64,000 nt of DNA from Ramlibacter rhizophilus (GCF_004681965.1 NZ_SMLL01000002.1:1-64000); one strand, 5' to 3'; shown: positions 25,557 to 37,981, numbered from the stretch's first letter. Numbers and translations are program-made. Notes: generated by a model not told the origin, from the letters alone.

Positions 25557-26882
25557 TCAGCGCGTCTCGCGCTCGCGGCTGCGCATGTTGTCCCGCGCCC
25601 GCGCGTCGTTGGGCACGGGCGTGCCGTTGGATGGCGCAGTCACCGGCGCCGGTGCCGTGGTCGCCGCCGAGGTGCCGGCGCCCTCCGCGCTTTGCTGGAT
25701 CAGCTTGTCCAGGGGCAGGTACAGCAGGTTGGAGCCCTGTCGCGAATCGACCAGCACCTTGTTCACGTTGGAGTAGATCTGCTGGAGCGCGTCGACGTAC
25801 ATGCGCTCGCGCGTGACCTGCGGGGCACGCTGGTACTCGGTGAGCACGGAGCGGAAGCGCTGGGAGTCGCCCTGGGCCTGCGCCAGGATGCGGGCCTTGT
25901 AGCCCTCGGCCTCCTCGCGCAGGCGCGACGCGGAACCCACCGCGCGCGGGATCACGTCGTTGGCATAGGCCTGTGCCTCGTTCTTCGCGCGCTCGCGCTC
26001 CTGGCCAGCCTTGAGCACGTCGTCGAAGGCCGCCTGCACCTGCTCGGGCGGACGCACGCCACCCTGCTGCAGGTTCACCGCCACGATTTCGACCCCGACG
26101 CCATAGCGATCCAGGATGTTCTGCATGAGCCTGCGCACGCGCGGCGCGATCTGGTCGCGCTCCTCGGACAGGGCCGCATCCATGCGCATATTGCCCACCA
26201 CCTCGCGCACCGCCGTCTCGGCGACGTTGACCACGGTTTCCGCCGGGTTGCGGCTCTCGAAGAGCCAGGCGCGCGCGTCGTTCAGGCGGTACTGCACCGC
26301 GAACTTGATCTCCACGATGTTCTCGTCCTGCGTGAGCATGGCCGAGTCGCGCAGGCCGGTGGCGCGGATCACGTTGTCGCGGCCGATGTCCACCGAGCGG
26401 ATCTGCGTGACCGTCACCGGCTCGTGGCGCTGGATGGGGTACGGAAGCCGCCAGTGGAAGCCGGCGCCCACCGTGGACTGGTAGCGCCCGAACTGCGTGA
26501 TGACAGCCTGCTGGCCTTCCTGGACGATGAAGAAACCGGTGCCCAGCCAGATCAGCACGACGACCGCCGCGATGAGGCCGATGCCCACGCCCGCGCTCTT
26601 CATGTCCGGTTGGAAGTTGCCGCCGCCGCCGGGATCGGGGCCGCGCCCACGGCCGCCGAAGAGGCCGCCGAGTTTGCGGTTGAAGTCGCGCCAGAGCTCA
26701 TCCAGGTCCGGCGGGCCCTGGTTGGGGCCCTTGGGCGGGCCTCCCTGCGGACCGTCGGGGCGGTTGTTGTTCTCCGACCGGACGTCGTCTTCCCGCCCCC
26801 AGCGCGGGTCGTTCAGGTTGAACATGCCTAGCACACGAGCGACGAGCGGTGGGCGGGAGCGCTTGGCGAGCGGAGGATTCAT
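25557..26882 (-). CDS. hflK: FtsH protease modulator HflK
   Basis: About 441 aa. A cytoplasmic Pro/Gly-rich N-terminal segment (NDPRWGRED ... GPPDLDELWRDFNRKLGGLFGGRGRG) leads to a membrane helix (VGIGLIAAVVVLIWLGTGFFI) and the SPFH domain (VQEGQQAVITQFGRYQSTVGAGFHWRLPYPI), followed by a long coiled coil. It assembles with HflC around FtsH. The start is uncertain: ATGs at 26918, 26882 and 26825 all lack a good ribosome site. I chose 26882; conservation becomes clear only from MFNLNDPRWG (26825). Its possible 5' region abuts the hflX stop. Confidence 0.93.
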   Translation of the reverse strand: MNPPLAKRSRPPLVARVLGMFNLNDPRWGREDDVRSENNNRPDGPQGGPPKGPNQGPPDLDELWRDFNRKLGGLFGGRGRGPDPGGGGNFQPDMKSAGVGIGLIAAVVVLIWLGTGFFIVQEGQQAVITQFGRYQSTVGAGFHWRLPYPIQRHEPVTVTQIRSVDIGRDNVIRATGLRDSAMLTQDENIVEIKFAVQYRLNDARAWLFESRNPAETVVNVAETAVREVVGNMRMDAALSEERDQIAPRVRRLMQNILDRYGVGVEIVAVNLQQGGVRPPEQVQAAFDDVLKAGQERERAKNEAQAYANDVIPRAVGSASRLREEAEGYKARILAQAQGDSQRFRSVLTEYQRAPQVTRERMYVDALQQIYSNVNKVLVDSRQGSNLLYLPLDKLIQQSAEGAGTSAATTAPAPVTAPSNGTPVPNDARARDNMRSRERETR

Positions 26883-26927
26883 TCGGGCTTTGATGGGTTT
26901 GTCCTGTAGCGGTTGCATTGTGCCCAA

Positions 26928-28103
26928 TCAGGCGGACGTCTCATGCAACTCGGGGGTATCCACGTGGGCGGCGGCCGCGCCACCCTGCGCCGAGCGGGCG
27001 AGCTGCTCGCGCAGCGCGGGCAGGCCCGCGCCCGTGCGGCCGCTCACGAAGAGGCGTGGAACGTTGCGCCCCTCCAGCTCGAAGCTGTCCACCGCGCGCG
27101 TGGGCGTTTGCTGCGGCGAGACGGCGTCCAGCTTGTTGAACACCAGCACCTGCGGCACGTCGGCCGCCCCGATTTCGTGCAGCACGCGCTGCACCTGCGC
27201 AATCTGCTCGGGATGGTTCGGGTTCGCACCATCGACCACGTGGAGCAGCAGGTCGGCGTCGGCCGCTTCCCGCAGCGTCGCCTCGAAGGCGTCGATCAGG
27301 CCGTGTGGCAGGTCCCGGATGAAGCCGACGGTGTCCGACAGCGATACCGAGCGGCCAGCCCCCTGGCCGTCGCCAAGGTACAGCTGACGCGTCGTGGTGT
27401 CCAGGGTGGCGAAGAGCTGGTCGGCGGCATAGGCGCGCGCCTTGACCAGGGCGTTGAACAGCGTGGACTTGCCGGCGTTGGTGTAGCCGACCAGGGAGAT
27501 GTTGAAGGCACCCTGCCGCTCGCGCTGGCGGCGCTGCGTGCTGCGCTGGCGCTTGACCTTTTCCAGCCGCTCTCGCGTTCGCTTGATGGCGTCGCCGATC
27601 ATCCGGCGGTCGAGTTCGATCTGCTTTTCGCCCGGGCCGCCGCGCACGCCGGCACCGCCGGTCTGCCGCTCCAGGTGCGACCAGCGTCGCACCAGGCGCG
27701 TGCTCACGTACTGCAGCCGTGCAAGCTCGACCTGCAGCTTGCCCTCGTGGCTGCGGGCCCGCTGGGCAAAGATTTCCAGGATGAGCAAGGTGCGGTCATT
27801 GACCGGCAGCCCGATGTGTCGTTCGAGGTTGCGCTGCTGGGCGGGGCTGAGCGACTGGTCGAACAGGATCTCGGTGGCGCCGCAGGCCTCGGCCAGCGCC
27901 TTGATCTCGTCGGCCTTGCCCGAGCCGACGAACAAGGCGGCGTCGGGCGCCTTGCGCTTGCAGCTGATGCGCTCGACGGGGCGCATGCCGGCGGTCTGCG
28001 CCAGCAGGCCGAGTTCCTCGAGTTCGGAATCGAAGTGGGGAGTTCCGAAGTCGACGCCGACCAGCAGGACGGGGACCAGGGACTCAGGGGTGGTGGATGG
28101 CAA
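26928..28103 (-). CDS. hflX: GTPase HflX (ribosome-associated)
   Basis: 391-aa GTPase that splits stalled 70S ribosomes under stress. The N-terminal HflX domain includes DAALFVGSGKADEIKALAEA and LFDQSLSPAQQRNLERHIGLPVNDRT; the glycine-rich GGAGVRGGPGEKQIELDRR segment follows. The GTPase motifs are GYTNAGKSTLFN (G1), LDTTTR (G2), LSDTVGFIRDLPHGLI (G3) and VFNKLD (G4). The only usable start is a TTG at 28103, without an obvious ribosome site. It lies between hfq and hflK, the standard order. Confidence 0.95.
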   Translation of the reverse strand: MPSTTPESLVPVLLVGVDFGTPHFDSELEELGLLAQTAGMRPVERISCKRKAPDAALFVGSGKADEIKALAEACGATEILFDQSLSPAQQRNLERHIGLPVNDRTLLILEIFAQRARSHEGKLQVELARLQYVSTRLVRRWSHLERQTGGAGVRGGPGEKQIELDRRMIGDAIKRTRERLEKVKRQRSTQRRQRERQGAFNISLVGYTNAGKSTLFNALVKARAYAADQLFATLDTTTRQLYLGDGQGAGRSVSLSDTVGFIRDLPHGLIDAFEATLREAADADLLLHVVDGANPNHPEQIAQVQRVLHEIGAADVPQVLVFNKLDAVSPQQTPTRAVDSFELEGRNVPRLFVSGRTGAGLPALREQLARSAQGGAAAAHVDTPELHETSA

Positions 28104-28170
28104 TGCGTTCGGACCCGGAATCTTTCAGTTGAGAAGACCCGGGCGGCGCGACGGGCGCCCTGTCCGCACC

Positions 28171-28419
28171 TTAGGCGGCAGGCGCCTCGTGGCTGTCAGC
28201 CGTGGAGAAATTCACGGCGCGCCCGGGGACGATCGTGGAGATGGCGTGCTTGTAGACCATCTGCGTCACGGTGTTGCGCAACAGGACGACGTACTGGTCG
28301 AAGGACTCGATCTGCCCCTGCAGCTTGATCCCATTGACCAGGTAGATCGACACAGGCACATGCTCGCGGCGCAAGGTGTTGAGGAAGGGGTCTTGTAGTA
28401 GCTGCCCTTTGTTGCTCAC
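28171..28419 (-). CDS. hfq: RNA chaperone Hfq
   Basis: 82-aa Sm-like hexameric protein that pairs small RNAs with mRNAs. Sm1 and Sm2 motifs are seen in [36 protein letters not shown] and [13 protein letters not shown]. The proximal-face YKHAIST and the distal-face Q8/D9 positions are conserved. The C-terminal tail is short ([14 protein letters not shown]), as usual in beta-proteobacteria. The start is GTG at 28419 (GTGAGCAAC...), with CGGAGA 6 bp upstream. In-frame sequence further up is not conserved. The 161-bp gap upstream may contain a separate hfq promoter. Confidence 0.97.
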   Translation of the reverse strand: MSNKGQLLQDPFLNTLRREHVPVSIYLVNGIKLQGQIESFDQYVVLLRNTVTQMVYKHAISTIVPGRAVNFSTADSHEAPAA

Positions 28420-28580
28420 GATATTCTCCGTGTTCGGAAGTTTTTTGAAATCGCACCTTACCACAGCAAAGCGCCGAGCAAGCCAAGCACCGCATACGTC
28501 CCCACATGGGCCCGAAGCCGGTGCGTTCAAGCCCCGAACGGCACTGTTCGGGTGCCGCGCCCCGCACCGCGAACGGGAAC

Positions 28581-29918
28581 TCAGTCCTTGTCCGCGTAGG
28601 GGTTGGACGACGTCTTCATCTCGATGCGCAGCGGCGTGCCGATGAGGTTGAACTCCTTGCGCAAGCGGCCTTCCAGGAAGCGCTTGTACGCGTCGGTCAC
28701 GTGCTCAAGCGAGTTGCCGTGCACCACCACCACCGGCGGGTTCATGCCGCCCTGGTGGGCATAGCGCAACTTGGGGCGAAACATGCCCGCGCGCTTGGGC
28801 GCCTGGAACTGGACGGCTTCGTGCAGCAGGCGGGTGAGCACGGGCGTGGACATCTTGCACATGGCCGACTGGTGCGCCTGCGCGATCGAGGCCCAGACCG
28901 GGCCCAGCCCCTGGCGCTTGCGCGCCGAGATGAAATGCAGCGCCGCGAACTTGAGGAAGGGAAGGCGCGATTCGATCTGCCGCTGGACCTGCTGGCGCTC
29001 GTACTCGTCCACCGCATCCCACTTGTTGATGGCGATCACCACGGCGCGCCCGCTCTCCAGGATGTAGCCGGCGATGTGCGCGTCCTGGTCGGTCACGCCC
29101 TGCGTCGCGTCCAGCAGCAGCAGGACCACGTTGGCCGACTCGATGGCCTGGAGCGTCTTGACCACCGAGAACTTCTCGATCGCCTCGAACACCCGCCCCT
29201 TGCGCCGCAGGCCGGCCGTGTCGATCAGCTCGTACTTCTGTCCGGCCCGCTCGAAGGGCACGCTGATGGCGTCACGGGTGGTGCCCGGCAGGTCGAAGGC
29301 GATCAGCCGCTCCTCGCCCAGCCAGGTGTTGATGAGGGTGGACTTGCCGACGTTCGGTCGCCCCGCCACGGCCAGCTTGATGACGCTGGTGTCCGGCTCG
29401 GCCTCCTCCTCGTCCAGCTCCGGAAGGGACAAGGCATCGAGCGCCTGCTCGACGAGGCTGCGCACGCCCTGCCCGTGCGCGGCCGACACCGGCAGCACCT
29501 CGCCCAGGCCCAGCTCGTAGAACTCGGCCAGCTGCGTGCCCTCGGTCATGCCTTCGGCCTTGTTGGCCACGAGCACGGTGGGCTTTCCCAGCTTGCGCAG
29601 GTAGTTGGCGATGTCGTGGTCCTGCGCCGAGAGCCCGTCCCGTGCGTCCACAACGAACACCACCACGTCGGCTTCGGCCACCGCCTGGCGCGTCTGCTTG
29701 GCCATCTCCACGTAGATGCCGGTCTCGGCGGTCGGCTCGAAGCCGCCCGTGTCGATGACGATGAACTCGCGCTTGCCCATGCGCGCATTGCCATAGTGGC
29801 GGTCGCGGGTAAGCCCGGCGTAGTCGGCGACGATGGCGTCGCGCGACTTGGTCATGCGGTTGAAGAGCGTGGACTTGCCCACGTTGGGGCGGCCCACGAG
29901 GGCGACGACGGGTTTCAT
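28581..29918 (-). CDS. der: Ribosome biogenesis GTPase Der (EngA)
   Basis: 445-aa double GTPase needed for 50S subunit assembly. Two complete G domains are visible: [14 protein letters not shown] at about 9-22 and [14 protein letters not shown] at about 186-199. Switch motifs are DTGGFEP and DTAGLRRKG, and specificity motifs NKAEG and NKWD. The C-terminal KH-like domain reads [34 protein letters not shown]. The order bamB-der-hfq is typical of beta-proteobacteria. Confidence 0.97.
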   Translation of the reverse strand: MKPVVALVGRPNVGKSTLFNRMTKSRDAIVADYAGLTRDRHYGNARMGKREFIVIDTGGFEPTAETGIYVEMAKQTRQAVAEADVVVFVVDARDGLSAQDHDIANYLRKLGKPTVLVANKAEGMTEGTQLAEFYELGLGEVLPVSAAHGQGVRSLVEQALDALSLPELDEEEAEPDTSVIKLAVAGRPNVGKSTLINTWLGEERLIAFDLPGTTRDAISVPFERAGQKYELIDTAGLRRKGRVFEAIEKFSVVKTLQAIESANVVLLLLDATQGVTDQDAHIAGYILESGRAVVIAINKWDAVDEYERQQVQRQIESRLPFLKFAALHFISARKRQGLGPVWASIAQAHQSAMCKMSTPVLTRLLHEAVQFQAPKRAGMFRPKLRYAHQGGMNPPVVVVHGNSLEHVTDAYKRFLEGRLRKEFNLIGTPLRIEMKTSSNPYADKD

Positions 29919-29940
29919 GGCGTGGCGCCCTGGCGCAGGA

Positions 29941-31098
29941 TCAGTTGGGAACGAAGCCGAAGACGCCGCCGCTGCGGGTGACCACGACCAGGGTGTTGCC
30001 GGCCAGCACCGGCGCCGCCGCGATGGCGGAGCCGTCCGTGGACAGGCGATTGAGCAGGCTGCCGTCTTCGCGCGAGAGCAGGTGGACCAGGCCGGTGCTG
30101 TCGCCCACGGCGACCGAACGGCCGATCAGGAGCGGCGCCGTGAGGCCCCGCCACTTCAGGAGGTCCGTATTCCAGGCGGGATCGCCGTCGGCGCGGTTCC
30201 AGGCCTGGACCCGGCCGTCGGCCTCGGTGCCGAAGACCTGGCGCTCGTCGCCGGCCAGGCCCTCGGCGCCGCTCGCGCGGCGCGTCCAGCGCACGCTGCC
30301 GCGCTGCACATCCACGCAACCCACCGCAGCCTGGAAGGCGCGCGCGCAGACCGATTCGCCCACCCGGCTGGCCGGACCGACCAGGTCCACCAGGCGTTCC
30401 ACGTCATTGGTGCCGCGGGAGGTGCCGATCGGCGCCTCCCAGCGGACGTTGCCGGTGTCCGGGTCCAGGGCCGCGAGGCGGCCGCCCTGCCCCACCAGCA
30501 GCGTATTGCCCACCGGCAGCAGGACGCCTGCCTGGCGCAGCACCAGCGGCTCGCCGGGCCGCTGCAGGGACCACAGCCTGCGGCCGGTGGCGCCGTCGTG
30601 CGCGGTGACCGAGCGGTCCGCCGCCAGCACGAACACGCGCCCACCCGCCACCAGCGGCGGCGTGTAGCTTTGCGCCTGGAGCGGCTCGCGCCAGGCCACC
30701 TTGCCGTCGGCCAGGCCCACGAGCTGGTTCTCGCGCGTGACCACCGCGCTGCGCGTACCGTCGCTGCCCACGCCGGCCGCGAGCGGCGCGCCCACGGCGG
30801 CCCGCCACAGCTCGCGCCCGGTCGCCGCATCGAAGGCCGCCACGGTGCCGTCGCCCGCCGCGACGGTGACACGCGTGTCGTTCACCTGGACCGACAGCGG
30901 AAAGCCCACGTCCCCGATGCGGGCCGACCAGGCCTGCCGCACGCCGATGAGCGCCGGGTTGGGGGCGAGCTCGGCCGGCTTGGGCCGGTCCGGACCGCCA
31001 CCGAGGAAGCTGGGCAGCGCGGAGCAGGCGGACAGCATCGCTGCCAGCGAAACCAGCACCGCCACGCGTGCGCCACGGACGAGGGGCGCGCCGCTCAT
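29941..31098 (-). CDS. bamB: Outer membrane assembly lipoprotein BamB
   Basis: 385-aa beta-propeller lipoprotein of the BAM complex. The signal peptide ends with the lipobox MLSACS (Cys at about 25). PQQ-type propeller repeats are clear: [56 protein letters not shown] and [19 protein letters not shown]. The gene overlaps yfgM upstream by 4 bp and precedes der by 22 bp. In this operon it complements bamD (41276-42082) in the same window. Confidence 0.95.
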   Translation of the reverse strand: MSGAPLVRGARVAVLVSLAAMLSACSALPSFLGGGPDRPKPAELAPNPALIGVRQAWSARIGDVGFPLSVQVNDTRVTVAAGDGTVAAFDAATGRELWRAAVGAPLAAGVGSDGTRSAVVTRENQLVGLADGKVAWREPLQAQSYTPPLVAGGRVFVLAADRSVTAHDGATGRRLWSLQRPGEPLVLRQAGVLLPVGNTLLVGQGGRLAALDPDTGNVRWEAPIGTSRGTNDVERLVDLVGPASRVGESVCARAFQAAVGCVDVQRGSVRWTRRASGAEGLAGDERQVFGTEADGRVQAWNRADGDPAWNTDLLKWRGLTAPLLIGRSVAVGDSTGLVHLLSREDGSLLNRLSTDGSAIAAAPVLAGNTLVVVTRSGGVFGFVPN

Positions 31099-31745
31099 GA
31101 CTTGGCGATCTCGCCGCCGAGCGAGGCGAGCTTCACTTCCACCAGGCGGCGGTACTCGGAGCCGGCGTCGAGCCCGGCAACGGCCTTCTGGTACTGCGCG
31201 ATGGCTTCGGCCGTCTTGCCTTGCAGGGTGTAGATGTCGCCGCGCCGGTCCGCCGCCAGCGGCTCGAAGGCGGCGGGCATGGGTTCGGCCAGGCGCTGCA
31301 GGGCCTCGTCATAGGCCTTGGCCTGCGTGAGCAGCGCCGCCAGGCGCAGCCGCGCGACCGAGCGATAACCTGCATCGGAGGTCTTGTCCGCCACCCAGGC
31401 CAGCGCGGCGCGGGCGGGATCGACCTGTCCTGCGTCCTGCAGGGTCTTGGCCGCCAGCAGCGCGGCCTGCTGCGCGTAGGTGGTGCCGCCGTAGGACTTC
31501 TGGATGTCCGCCAGGGCCCGCTGCAGGCGCTCGGTCTCGCGTGCCGCGGCGGCCTGCTCCACCTGCTCGTAGAGCGCGGCAGCTTCGCCGGCCTGCCGCG
31601 TCTGCCACCAGTTCCAGCCGTTGAAGGCGGCGATGCCGCCGAACACGACGATCAGGACGGTGCTGATGAGGTTGCCGTACTTGTTCCAGAAGTGCTTGAT
31701 CTCGGCAAGCTGCTCCTGTTCTTCGAGGTCGAGGTGTTTGGCCAT
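31095..31745 (-). CDS. yfgM: YfgM-type membrane-anchored tetratricopeptide protein
   Basis: 216-aa protein of the YfgM/UPF0070 family, a SecYEG-associated ancillary chaperone partner with a cytoplasmic N-terminus, one helix and a periplasmic TPR domain. Seen: LEEQEQLAEIKHFWNKYGN, then the helix LISTVLIVVFGGIAAFNGW (about 30-48), and TPR-like repeats up to [16 protein letters not shown]. hisS lies 43 bp upstream and bamB overlaps by 4 bp, as in E. coli (hisS-yfgM-bamB). Confidence 0.95.
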   Translation of the reverse strand: MAKHLDLEEQEQLAEIKHFWNKYGNLISTVLIVVFGGIAAFNGWNWWQTRQAGEAAALYEQVEQAAAARETERLQRALADIQKSYGGTTYAQQAALLAAKTLQDAGQVDPARAALAWVADKTSDAGYRSVARLRLAALLTQAKAYDEALQRLAEPMPAAFEPLAADRRGDIYTLQGKTAEAIAQYQKAVAGLDAGSEYRRLVEVKLASLGGEIAKS

Positions 31746-31788
31746 GCGGATGGTGAAAAACTGTGCGCGATTGTAGTGATGCGACTCT

Positions 31789-33075
31789 TCAGGGCTTGAG
31801 GCTCGCGGCCCACTCGTCCACCTGTGCCAGGACGCGGCGGCTCTGGGCGCCCGCGCCGTCCCGCAGGGACTTGAGCGTGACCTCCCCGGTGGCGAGCTCG
31901 TCGGCGCCGAAGATCAAGGCATGGCGGGCGCCGCTCACGTCGGCCTTCTTGAACTGCGACTTCATGCTGCCCAGGCCCTCGGCCGAGGCCGCATGCATCT
32001 GCACGCTCACGCCGGCCGCGCGCAGGGCCCGCAGGGTGCGCAGCACCAGCGGCATGGCCTGGGCATCGGGCACGATGGCGTACACGTCCGGCTGCAGCGC
32101 AGGCGCTTCGGTGCCCTGCTCGCGCAGCAGCTCCAGCACGCGCTCCACGCCCAGCGCCCAGCCGACCGCCGGTGCGGGCTTGCCGCCGATCTCGCCGATC
32201 AGGCCGTCGTAGCGCCCACCGGCGCAGACGGTGCCCTGCGCGCCGAGCCGGTCGGTCACGAACTCGAAGACCGAGAGGTTGTAGTAGTCCAGGCCGCGCA
32301 CCAGCCGGGGGTTGATCCGGTAGGCGATGTCGTTGGCGTCGAGGATGGCGCGCAGGCCCGCGAAGTGGGCCAGGGATGCCGCGCCCAGGAAGTCGATGAG
32401 GCGCGGCGCACCCTCGACCAGCGACTGCATGGCCGGGTTCTTGGTGTCCAGGATCCGCAGCGGATTGCTGTGCAGCCGCCGGCGCGCGTCCTCGTCGAGC
32501 TGGTCGGCGTGCCGCTCCAGGTAGGCGATGAGCTCGGCGCGGTGACGCTGGCGCTCGTCGAGCTGGCCCAGGCTGTTGATCTCCAGGCGCACGTCGGTGA
32601 GGCCCAGCTCGCGCCAGAGCGCGTCGGCCAGCAGGATCAGTTCCGCATCCACGTCCGGTCCCGCGAAGCCGAGCGCCTCGGCGCCGATCTGGTGGAACTG
32701 GCGATAGCGGCCGCGCTGCGGGCGCTCGTGGCGGAACATCGGACCCATGTAGTAGAGGCGCTTGCCACCCTCGTACAGCATCGAGTGCTCCACGACGGCC
32801 CGCACCACGCCGGCCGTGTTCTCCGGGCGCAGCGTGAGTTGCTCGCCGTTGAGCCGGTCCTCGAAGGAGTACATCTCCTTTTCGACGATGTCGGTCACCT
32901 CGCCCAGTCCGCGCACGAAGAGCTGCGTCGGCTCCACGATCGGCGTGCGGATGTTGCGATAGGCGTGGCGGGCCATCAAGGAGCGAACGATGCCTTCGAG
33001 CCACTCCCACTGCCCCGAGACGGGCGGCAGGATGTCGTTCATGCCTTTGATGGCGGCGAGTTTGGGCGGGGACAT
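31789..33075 (-). CDS. hisS: Histidyl-tRNA synthetase
   Basis: 428-aa class II synthetase. Seen: [22 protein letters not shown], motif 2 [22 protein letters not shown], the His-binding [16 protein letters not shown] and [15 protein letters not shown], and the C-terminal anticodon-binding domain. The ATG at 33075 ([14 protein letters not shown]) is the family start; the long open frame to the left of it in the upstream gene is not part of this protein. A 104-bp G-rich gap separates it from ispG. Confidence 0.97.
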   Translation of the reverse strand: MSPPKLAAIKGMNDILPPVSGQWEWLEGIVRSLMARHAYRNIRTPIVEPTQLFVRGLGEVTDIVEKEMYSFEDRLNGEQLTLRPENTAGVVRAVVEHSMLYEGGKRLYYMGPMFRHERPQRGRYRQFHQIGAEALGFAGPDVDAELILLADALWRELGLTDVRLEINSLGQLDERQRHRAELIAYLERHADQLDEDARRRLHSNPLRILDTKNPAMQSLVEGAPRLIDFLGAASLAHFAGLRAILDANDIAYRINPRLVRGLDYYNLSVFEFVTDRLGAQGTVCAGGRYDGLIGEIGGKPAPAVGWALGVERVLELLREQGTEAPALQPDVYAIVPDAQAMPLVLRTLRALRAAGVSVQMHAASAEGLGSMKSQFKKADVSGARHALIFGADELATGEVTLKSLRDGAGAQSRRVLAQVDEWAASLKP

Positions 33076-33179
33076 GTTTTCCGGGGACTGGGGCTGGGAA
33101 CGAGGGACTCGGGCGCGGGCCGGGGGCCAGGACGTCCATGGGCGCAAGCCGCGCTCCGTGACCTCCAGGTCCGCAGTCC

Positions 33180-34465
<1,286 letters not shown>

Positions 34466-34469
<4 letters not shown>

Positions 34470-35401
34470 CGGATCTCGAAGCGGGCGACGTTGTCCCGGG
34501 TGAACGGGCGCAGGTCGAAGGCGCTTCCGCGCACCTGCACCTGCGTGCCCGAGGCACTGCCGACCACCACCTGCAGCGGCGTGGCGCCGGAGACGTTCAC
34601 CACCTCGCCGGCCGCCACCATGCGGCGCAGGTACACGGCGCCGCGCGGATCGGTCACCTGGATCCACGAGGGCTGCGAAGCGCGGAATTCGACGACGGGC
34701 GCGCCGGCGGCGGCCGCCGGGTTGGGCGTGGCCGCGGCCGTGGTGGGCACGGGCGCCGCCGCGGGCGGGGCCGGCGCCGCTTGAACCGGGGCCGTTGCGG
34801 TGGCCGGCGCGGTGGCGCTTGCAGGCGCGGGCGCAGCAGCGGGTGCGGCTGCGACGTCCTGGGCCGGCGCCAGCGGCGGCGTGACGGTCTCGCTCACCAT
34901 GCCGGTCGGTGCACCGGGCACCGACCCCGCGGGGCCCGCGGGGTCGGCCGCCGATGCGGCGGGCGCGTCGGCCACCGGGGCGCGGTTGGGAATGAGGGGC
35001 AGCGCCAGCAGCACGAGTGCGCCCACCAGCAAGGCCAGTGCCGCGAACACCGGCGGGCGCAGCAGCAAGGCCCGCACGGGCGAATGCGCGGCATCGCCGG
35101 TGGCGCGGAAGGGAACGTTGATCGGGACGTCCTTGCCCAGGCGCGAGTCGCTCCCCTTGGGCAGGCGCGTGAGCACCAGCTGCGGATCCAGCCGGAGGTT
35201 GCGGCACACGCTCGCGGCCAGGGCACGCGCATAGACCACGTCCGGCAGGAGCTCCAGCCGATCCTGCTCCAGGGCCTCCAGCTGGCGCTGCGGAACCTTC
35301 AGTGCGCCCGCGAGCGCTGCGACATGCAGGCCCGCGCCTTCACGTGCCTGCCGCAGCAGCGCGCCGGCGCTGATGTCACTCTCGGCGACGGTCTCACTCA
35401 T
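34466..35401 (-). CDS. rodZ: RodZ-like helix-turn-helix membrane protein
   Basis: 311-aa protein linking MreB to the cell-wall elongation machinery. Cytoplasmic HTH domain at about 11-75 ([22 protein letters not shown] and [37 protein letters not shown]), a membrane helix at about 115-137 ([20 protein letters not shown]), a long Ala/Pro-rich periplasmic linker and a C-terminal DUF4115 domain ([21 protein letters not shown] ... [24 protein letters not shown]). It overlaps pilW by 8 bp and ispG by 4 bp, consistent with coupled translation. Confidence 0.92.
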
Positions 35402-36236
35402 GGAATGCTCCCCGCTCGTACGCAGCCAGCTCGCGGGACTGCGGATAGCGTTTCTTCAGTTGCTCGGCCAGCTGCGTCATGGCGAGCTTGTCGCCCAGCC
35501 GCTGCTCGACCCGGATGCCGAGCCAGAGCGACTCGGCGTTGGCCAGCTCGCTGTTGTTCAGCCGGCGGATGTAGAACTGCGCCCGGGCCAGCTCGCCGCG
35601 CCGCATCAGCAGGCTGGCGAGGTTGTAGCCGGTCACGGGATTGCCGGCGTCCAGCTCGTAGGAGCGCGCGAGCGACTGCTCGGCGTCCTCGAAGCGTCCC
35701 GCCCGTGCCTGGCACAGGCCCAGGGTCATGGTGGTCTTGGCGCGGCCGCCGTAGGTGGGGTTGGCCAGCGCCTGCCGGAAGGCATTGATCGCCTCCTCGT
35801 GCCGGTCCTGCGTGCAGGCGAGCCAGCCCAGGTTGTGCAGGGCGTCGGCGTCACGCGGGTTGATGGCCAGCGCGCGCCGCAGGCTCTCTTCGGCCTGGCG
35901 GCTGTCGTTCAGGCGCATGTAGATCAGGCCGCGCAGGTTGTAGGCCGGGCCGAAGGCCGGGTCGCTCGCGAGGGCCTGCTTGATCTCGTCGAGCGCGATC
36001 TCGGTGCGGCCCTGCTCGAAGTAGCCGATGGCCAGTTCCAGCCGGATGCGGGCCCGCTTGCGCTCGGGCGTTTCGTCCGACTCGGTCATGACCTCACGCG
36101 CGCCGGAGGCGCCGGCGGCCGGCGATCCCGGGGGCGAGGCGCACCCCGACAGGAGCAGCAGGGCGACCAGGAGGCCGCCCGCAGGCCAGCCGGCAAGGCG
36201 CGCCGATACGGCCTGTGCGTTCTCGCGGGTGCTCAT
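35394..36236 (-). CDS. pilW: Type IV pilus biogenesis/stability lipoprotein PilW (PilF)
   Basis: 280-aa outer-membrane lipoprotein that helps the PilQ secretin to assemble. The signal peptide ends in the lipobox LLLLSGCAS. About six TPR units follow: [66 protein letters not shown] and so on, ending with [17 protein letters not shown]. The position between rlmN and rodZ-ispG is the standard location of pilW/pilF. It overlaps both neighbours (4 and 8 bp). Confidence 0.92.
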   Translation of the reverse strand: MSTRENAQAVSARLAGWPAGGLLVALLLLSGCASPPGSPAAGASGAREVMTESDETPERKRARIRLELAIGYFEQGRTEIALDEIKQALASDPAFGPAYNLRGLIYMRLNDSRQAEESLRRALAINPRDADALHNLGWLACTQDRHEEAINAFRQALANPTYGGRAKTTMTLGLCQARAGRFEDAEQSLARSYELDAGNPVTGYNLASLLMRRGELARAQFYIRRLNNSELANAESLWLGIRVEQRLGDKLAMTQLAEQLKKRYPQSRELAAYERGAFHE

Positions 36237-37384
36237 TCGATCCTCTCCTTGGCTGTGGGTGCCGTGGGCACCGGCGTGAGCATGACGGTGCGCCGCTGGG
36301 CCATGCGCTCGTCAACGCGCGTGCGGTCGCGGACGTCACCGGCCAGCTGGCCGCAGGCCGCGTCGATGTCGTCCCCTCTCGTCTTGCGCACGGTGGTGAC
36401 GATACCAGCATCGCTGAGCCGTTTCGCGAAGGCGAGCACCTGCGCGTGGGGCGACCGAGACAGGCCCGAGGCGGGGAAGGGATTGAAGGGAATGAGGTTC
36501 AGCTTGCAGGCGATGCCGCGGCCCCCATGCCCGTGCAGAAGCGCGATGAGCTGGTCCGCATGCTCGGCCTGGTCGTTGACGCCGTCGAGCATGCAGTACT
36601 CGAAGGTGATGAAGTCCCGCGGCGCGAAGGCGAGGTAACGCTGGCAGGCGTCCAGGAGTTCGGCGAGCGGGTACTTGCGATTCAGGGGCACGAGGGGGTC
36701 GCGCAAGGCGTCGCTGGGCGCGTGCAGCGAGACCGCCAGCGCCACGGGGCAGTCGGCACCGAGCCGGTCCATCATGGGCACCACGCCCGAGGTGGACACC
36801 GTCACGCGACGACGCGACAGGCCATAGGCATGGTCGTCCAGCATGGTGCGCAGGGCGGGCACCAGCGCTGCATAGTTCTGCAGGGGCTCGCCCATGCCCA
36901 TCATCACCACGTTGGAGATGACCCGCTCGCTCGTGCCCAGGCGGCGGCGCAGGAAGTGCTCGGCGAACCAGAGCTGCGCGACGATCTCGCCCGTGCTCAG
37001 GTTGCGCGCGAAGCCCTGGTGGCCGGTGGAGCAGAAGCGGCAGCCCACGGCGCAACCGGCCTGGGAGGAGATGCACAGCGTGCCGCGGTCGTCCTCGGGG
37101 ATGAAGACGGACTCGACGGCGTTGCCGCCGCCGACGTCGAACAGCCACTTGATGGTGCCGTCGGCGGATTCCTGCTGCGTGAGGACCTTCAGGCCCTCCA
37201 CGCGCGCCGTGGCCTGGAGCTTGCCGCGCAGCGACTTCGCCAGGTCGGTCATCTGCTCGAAGTCGCTCGCGCCGCGCTGGTGGATCCAGCGATACAGCTG
37301 GGTGGCGCGGAAGCGCTTCTCGCCCAGCGACTCGCAGAACGCGGCCAAGCCCTCCAGGTCGAAGTCGAGCAGGTTGGCCGTCAT
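36233..37384 (-). CDS. rlmN: Dual-specificity RNA methyltransferase RlmN
   Basis: 383-aa radical SAM enzyme that methylates C2 of A2503 in 23S rRNA and A37 of some tRNAs. The radical SAM cluster motif is [11 protein letters not shown] (CxxxCxxC), after [34 protein letters not shown] and [11 protein letters not shown] follow. The C-terminal [20 protein letters not shown] carries the second catalytic Cys. It is the first gene of the long overlapping run that reaches purA; ndk lies 16 bp upstream. Confidence 0.97.
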   Translation of the reverse strand: MTANLLDFDLEGLAAFCESLGEKRFRATQLYRWIHQRGASDFEQMTDLAKSLRGKLQATARVEGLKVLTQQESADGTIKWLFDVGGGNAVESVFIPEDDRGTLCISSQAGCAVGCRFCSTGHQGFARNLSTGEIVAQLWFAEHFLRRRLGTSERVISNVVMMGMGEPLQNYAALVPALRTMLDDHAYGLSRRRVTVSTSGVVPMMDRLGADCPVALAVSLHAPSDALRDPLVPLNRKYPLAELLDACQRYLAFAPRDFITFEYCMLDGVNDQAEHADQLIALLHGHGGRGIACKLNLIPFNPFPASGLSRSPHAQVLAFAKRLSDAGIVTTVRKTRGDDIDAACGQLAGDVRDRTRVDERMAQRRTVMLTPVPTAPTAKERIE

Positions 37385-37400
37385 GGGATGTGAAGCGCGA

Positions 37401-37826
37401 TCAGCGCCCGTACACGTTCATGCCGGGGAAGAAGAAGGCCACTTCCACGGCAGCGGTTTCCGCGGCGTCGGAGCCGTGCACCGCATTGGCGTCGATGCTG
37501 TCGGCGAAGTCGGCGCGGATGGTGCCCTTCTCGGCCTTCTTGGGGTCGGTGGCGCCCATGAGCTCACGGTTCTTGGCGATGGCGTTCTCGCCCTCGAGCA
37601 CCTGGATCATCACCGGGCCGGAGACCATGAAATCGACCAGGTCCTTGAAGAAGGGACGGGCCTTGTGCACGGCGTAGAACTGCTCGGCCTCGCCGCGCGA
37701 GAGGTGCGCCATCTTGGCGGCGATGACCTTCAGGCCCGCGCCTTCGAAGCGCGAGTAGATCTGGCCGATGACGTTCTTGGCGACAGCGTCGGGCTTGATG
37801 ATGGACAGGGTGCGCTCGATGGCCAT
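37401..37826 (-). CDS. ndk: Nucleoside diphosphate kinase
   Basis: 141-aa housekeeping enzyme transferring phosphate between nucleoside di- and triphosphates. The active-site His117 is in [20 protein letters not shown]; the N-terminal [18 protein letters not shown] and RNRELMG-like [20 protein letters not shown] are standard. Located 16 bp upstream of rlmN, the common ndk-rlmN order. The 155-bp gap upstream carries a small hairpin and possibly the promoter. Confidence 0.97.
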   Translation of the reverse strand: MAIERTLSIIKPDAVAKNVIGQIYSRFEGAGLKVIAAKMAHLSRGEAEQFYAVHKARPFFKDLVDFMVSGPVMIQVLEGENAIAKNRELMGATDPKKAEKGTIRADFADSIDANAVHGSDAAETAAVEVAFFFPGMNVYGR

Positions 37827-37950
37827 GTTGTTTTCCTGGATGGAGTGAATGAAACGGGAAAGGCGCCGGCCTTCGCACCGCCAGCGGGTGCGGCACAGGC
37901 TTCGTGTCGAGCCGGCGTCCGAAAGTTCGGCAAAGCCGCTGATTCTAAGC

Positions 37951-37967
37951 CGCCACGCTTCGTGGCG
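37951..37967. terminator. Short hairpin in the rluB-ndk gap
   Basis: CGCCACG-CTT-CGTGGCG is a perfect 7-bp stem with a 3-nt loop, 15 bp beyond the rluB stop. No T run follows on the minus strand; instead TTAGAAT (37942-37948), a possible -10 element for ndk, comes next. It may slow transcription out of rluB or be part of the ndk promoter region. Confidence 0.35.
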
Positions 37968-37981
37968 AGCACCGAGTCAGC

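Noticed and set aside
34470..35207. Open frame extending ispG upstream to 35207
   Set aside because: It is a shadow of rodZ in another frame; the ispG start at 34469 overlaps the rodZ stop in the usual way.
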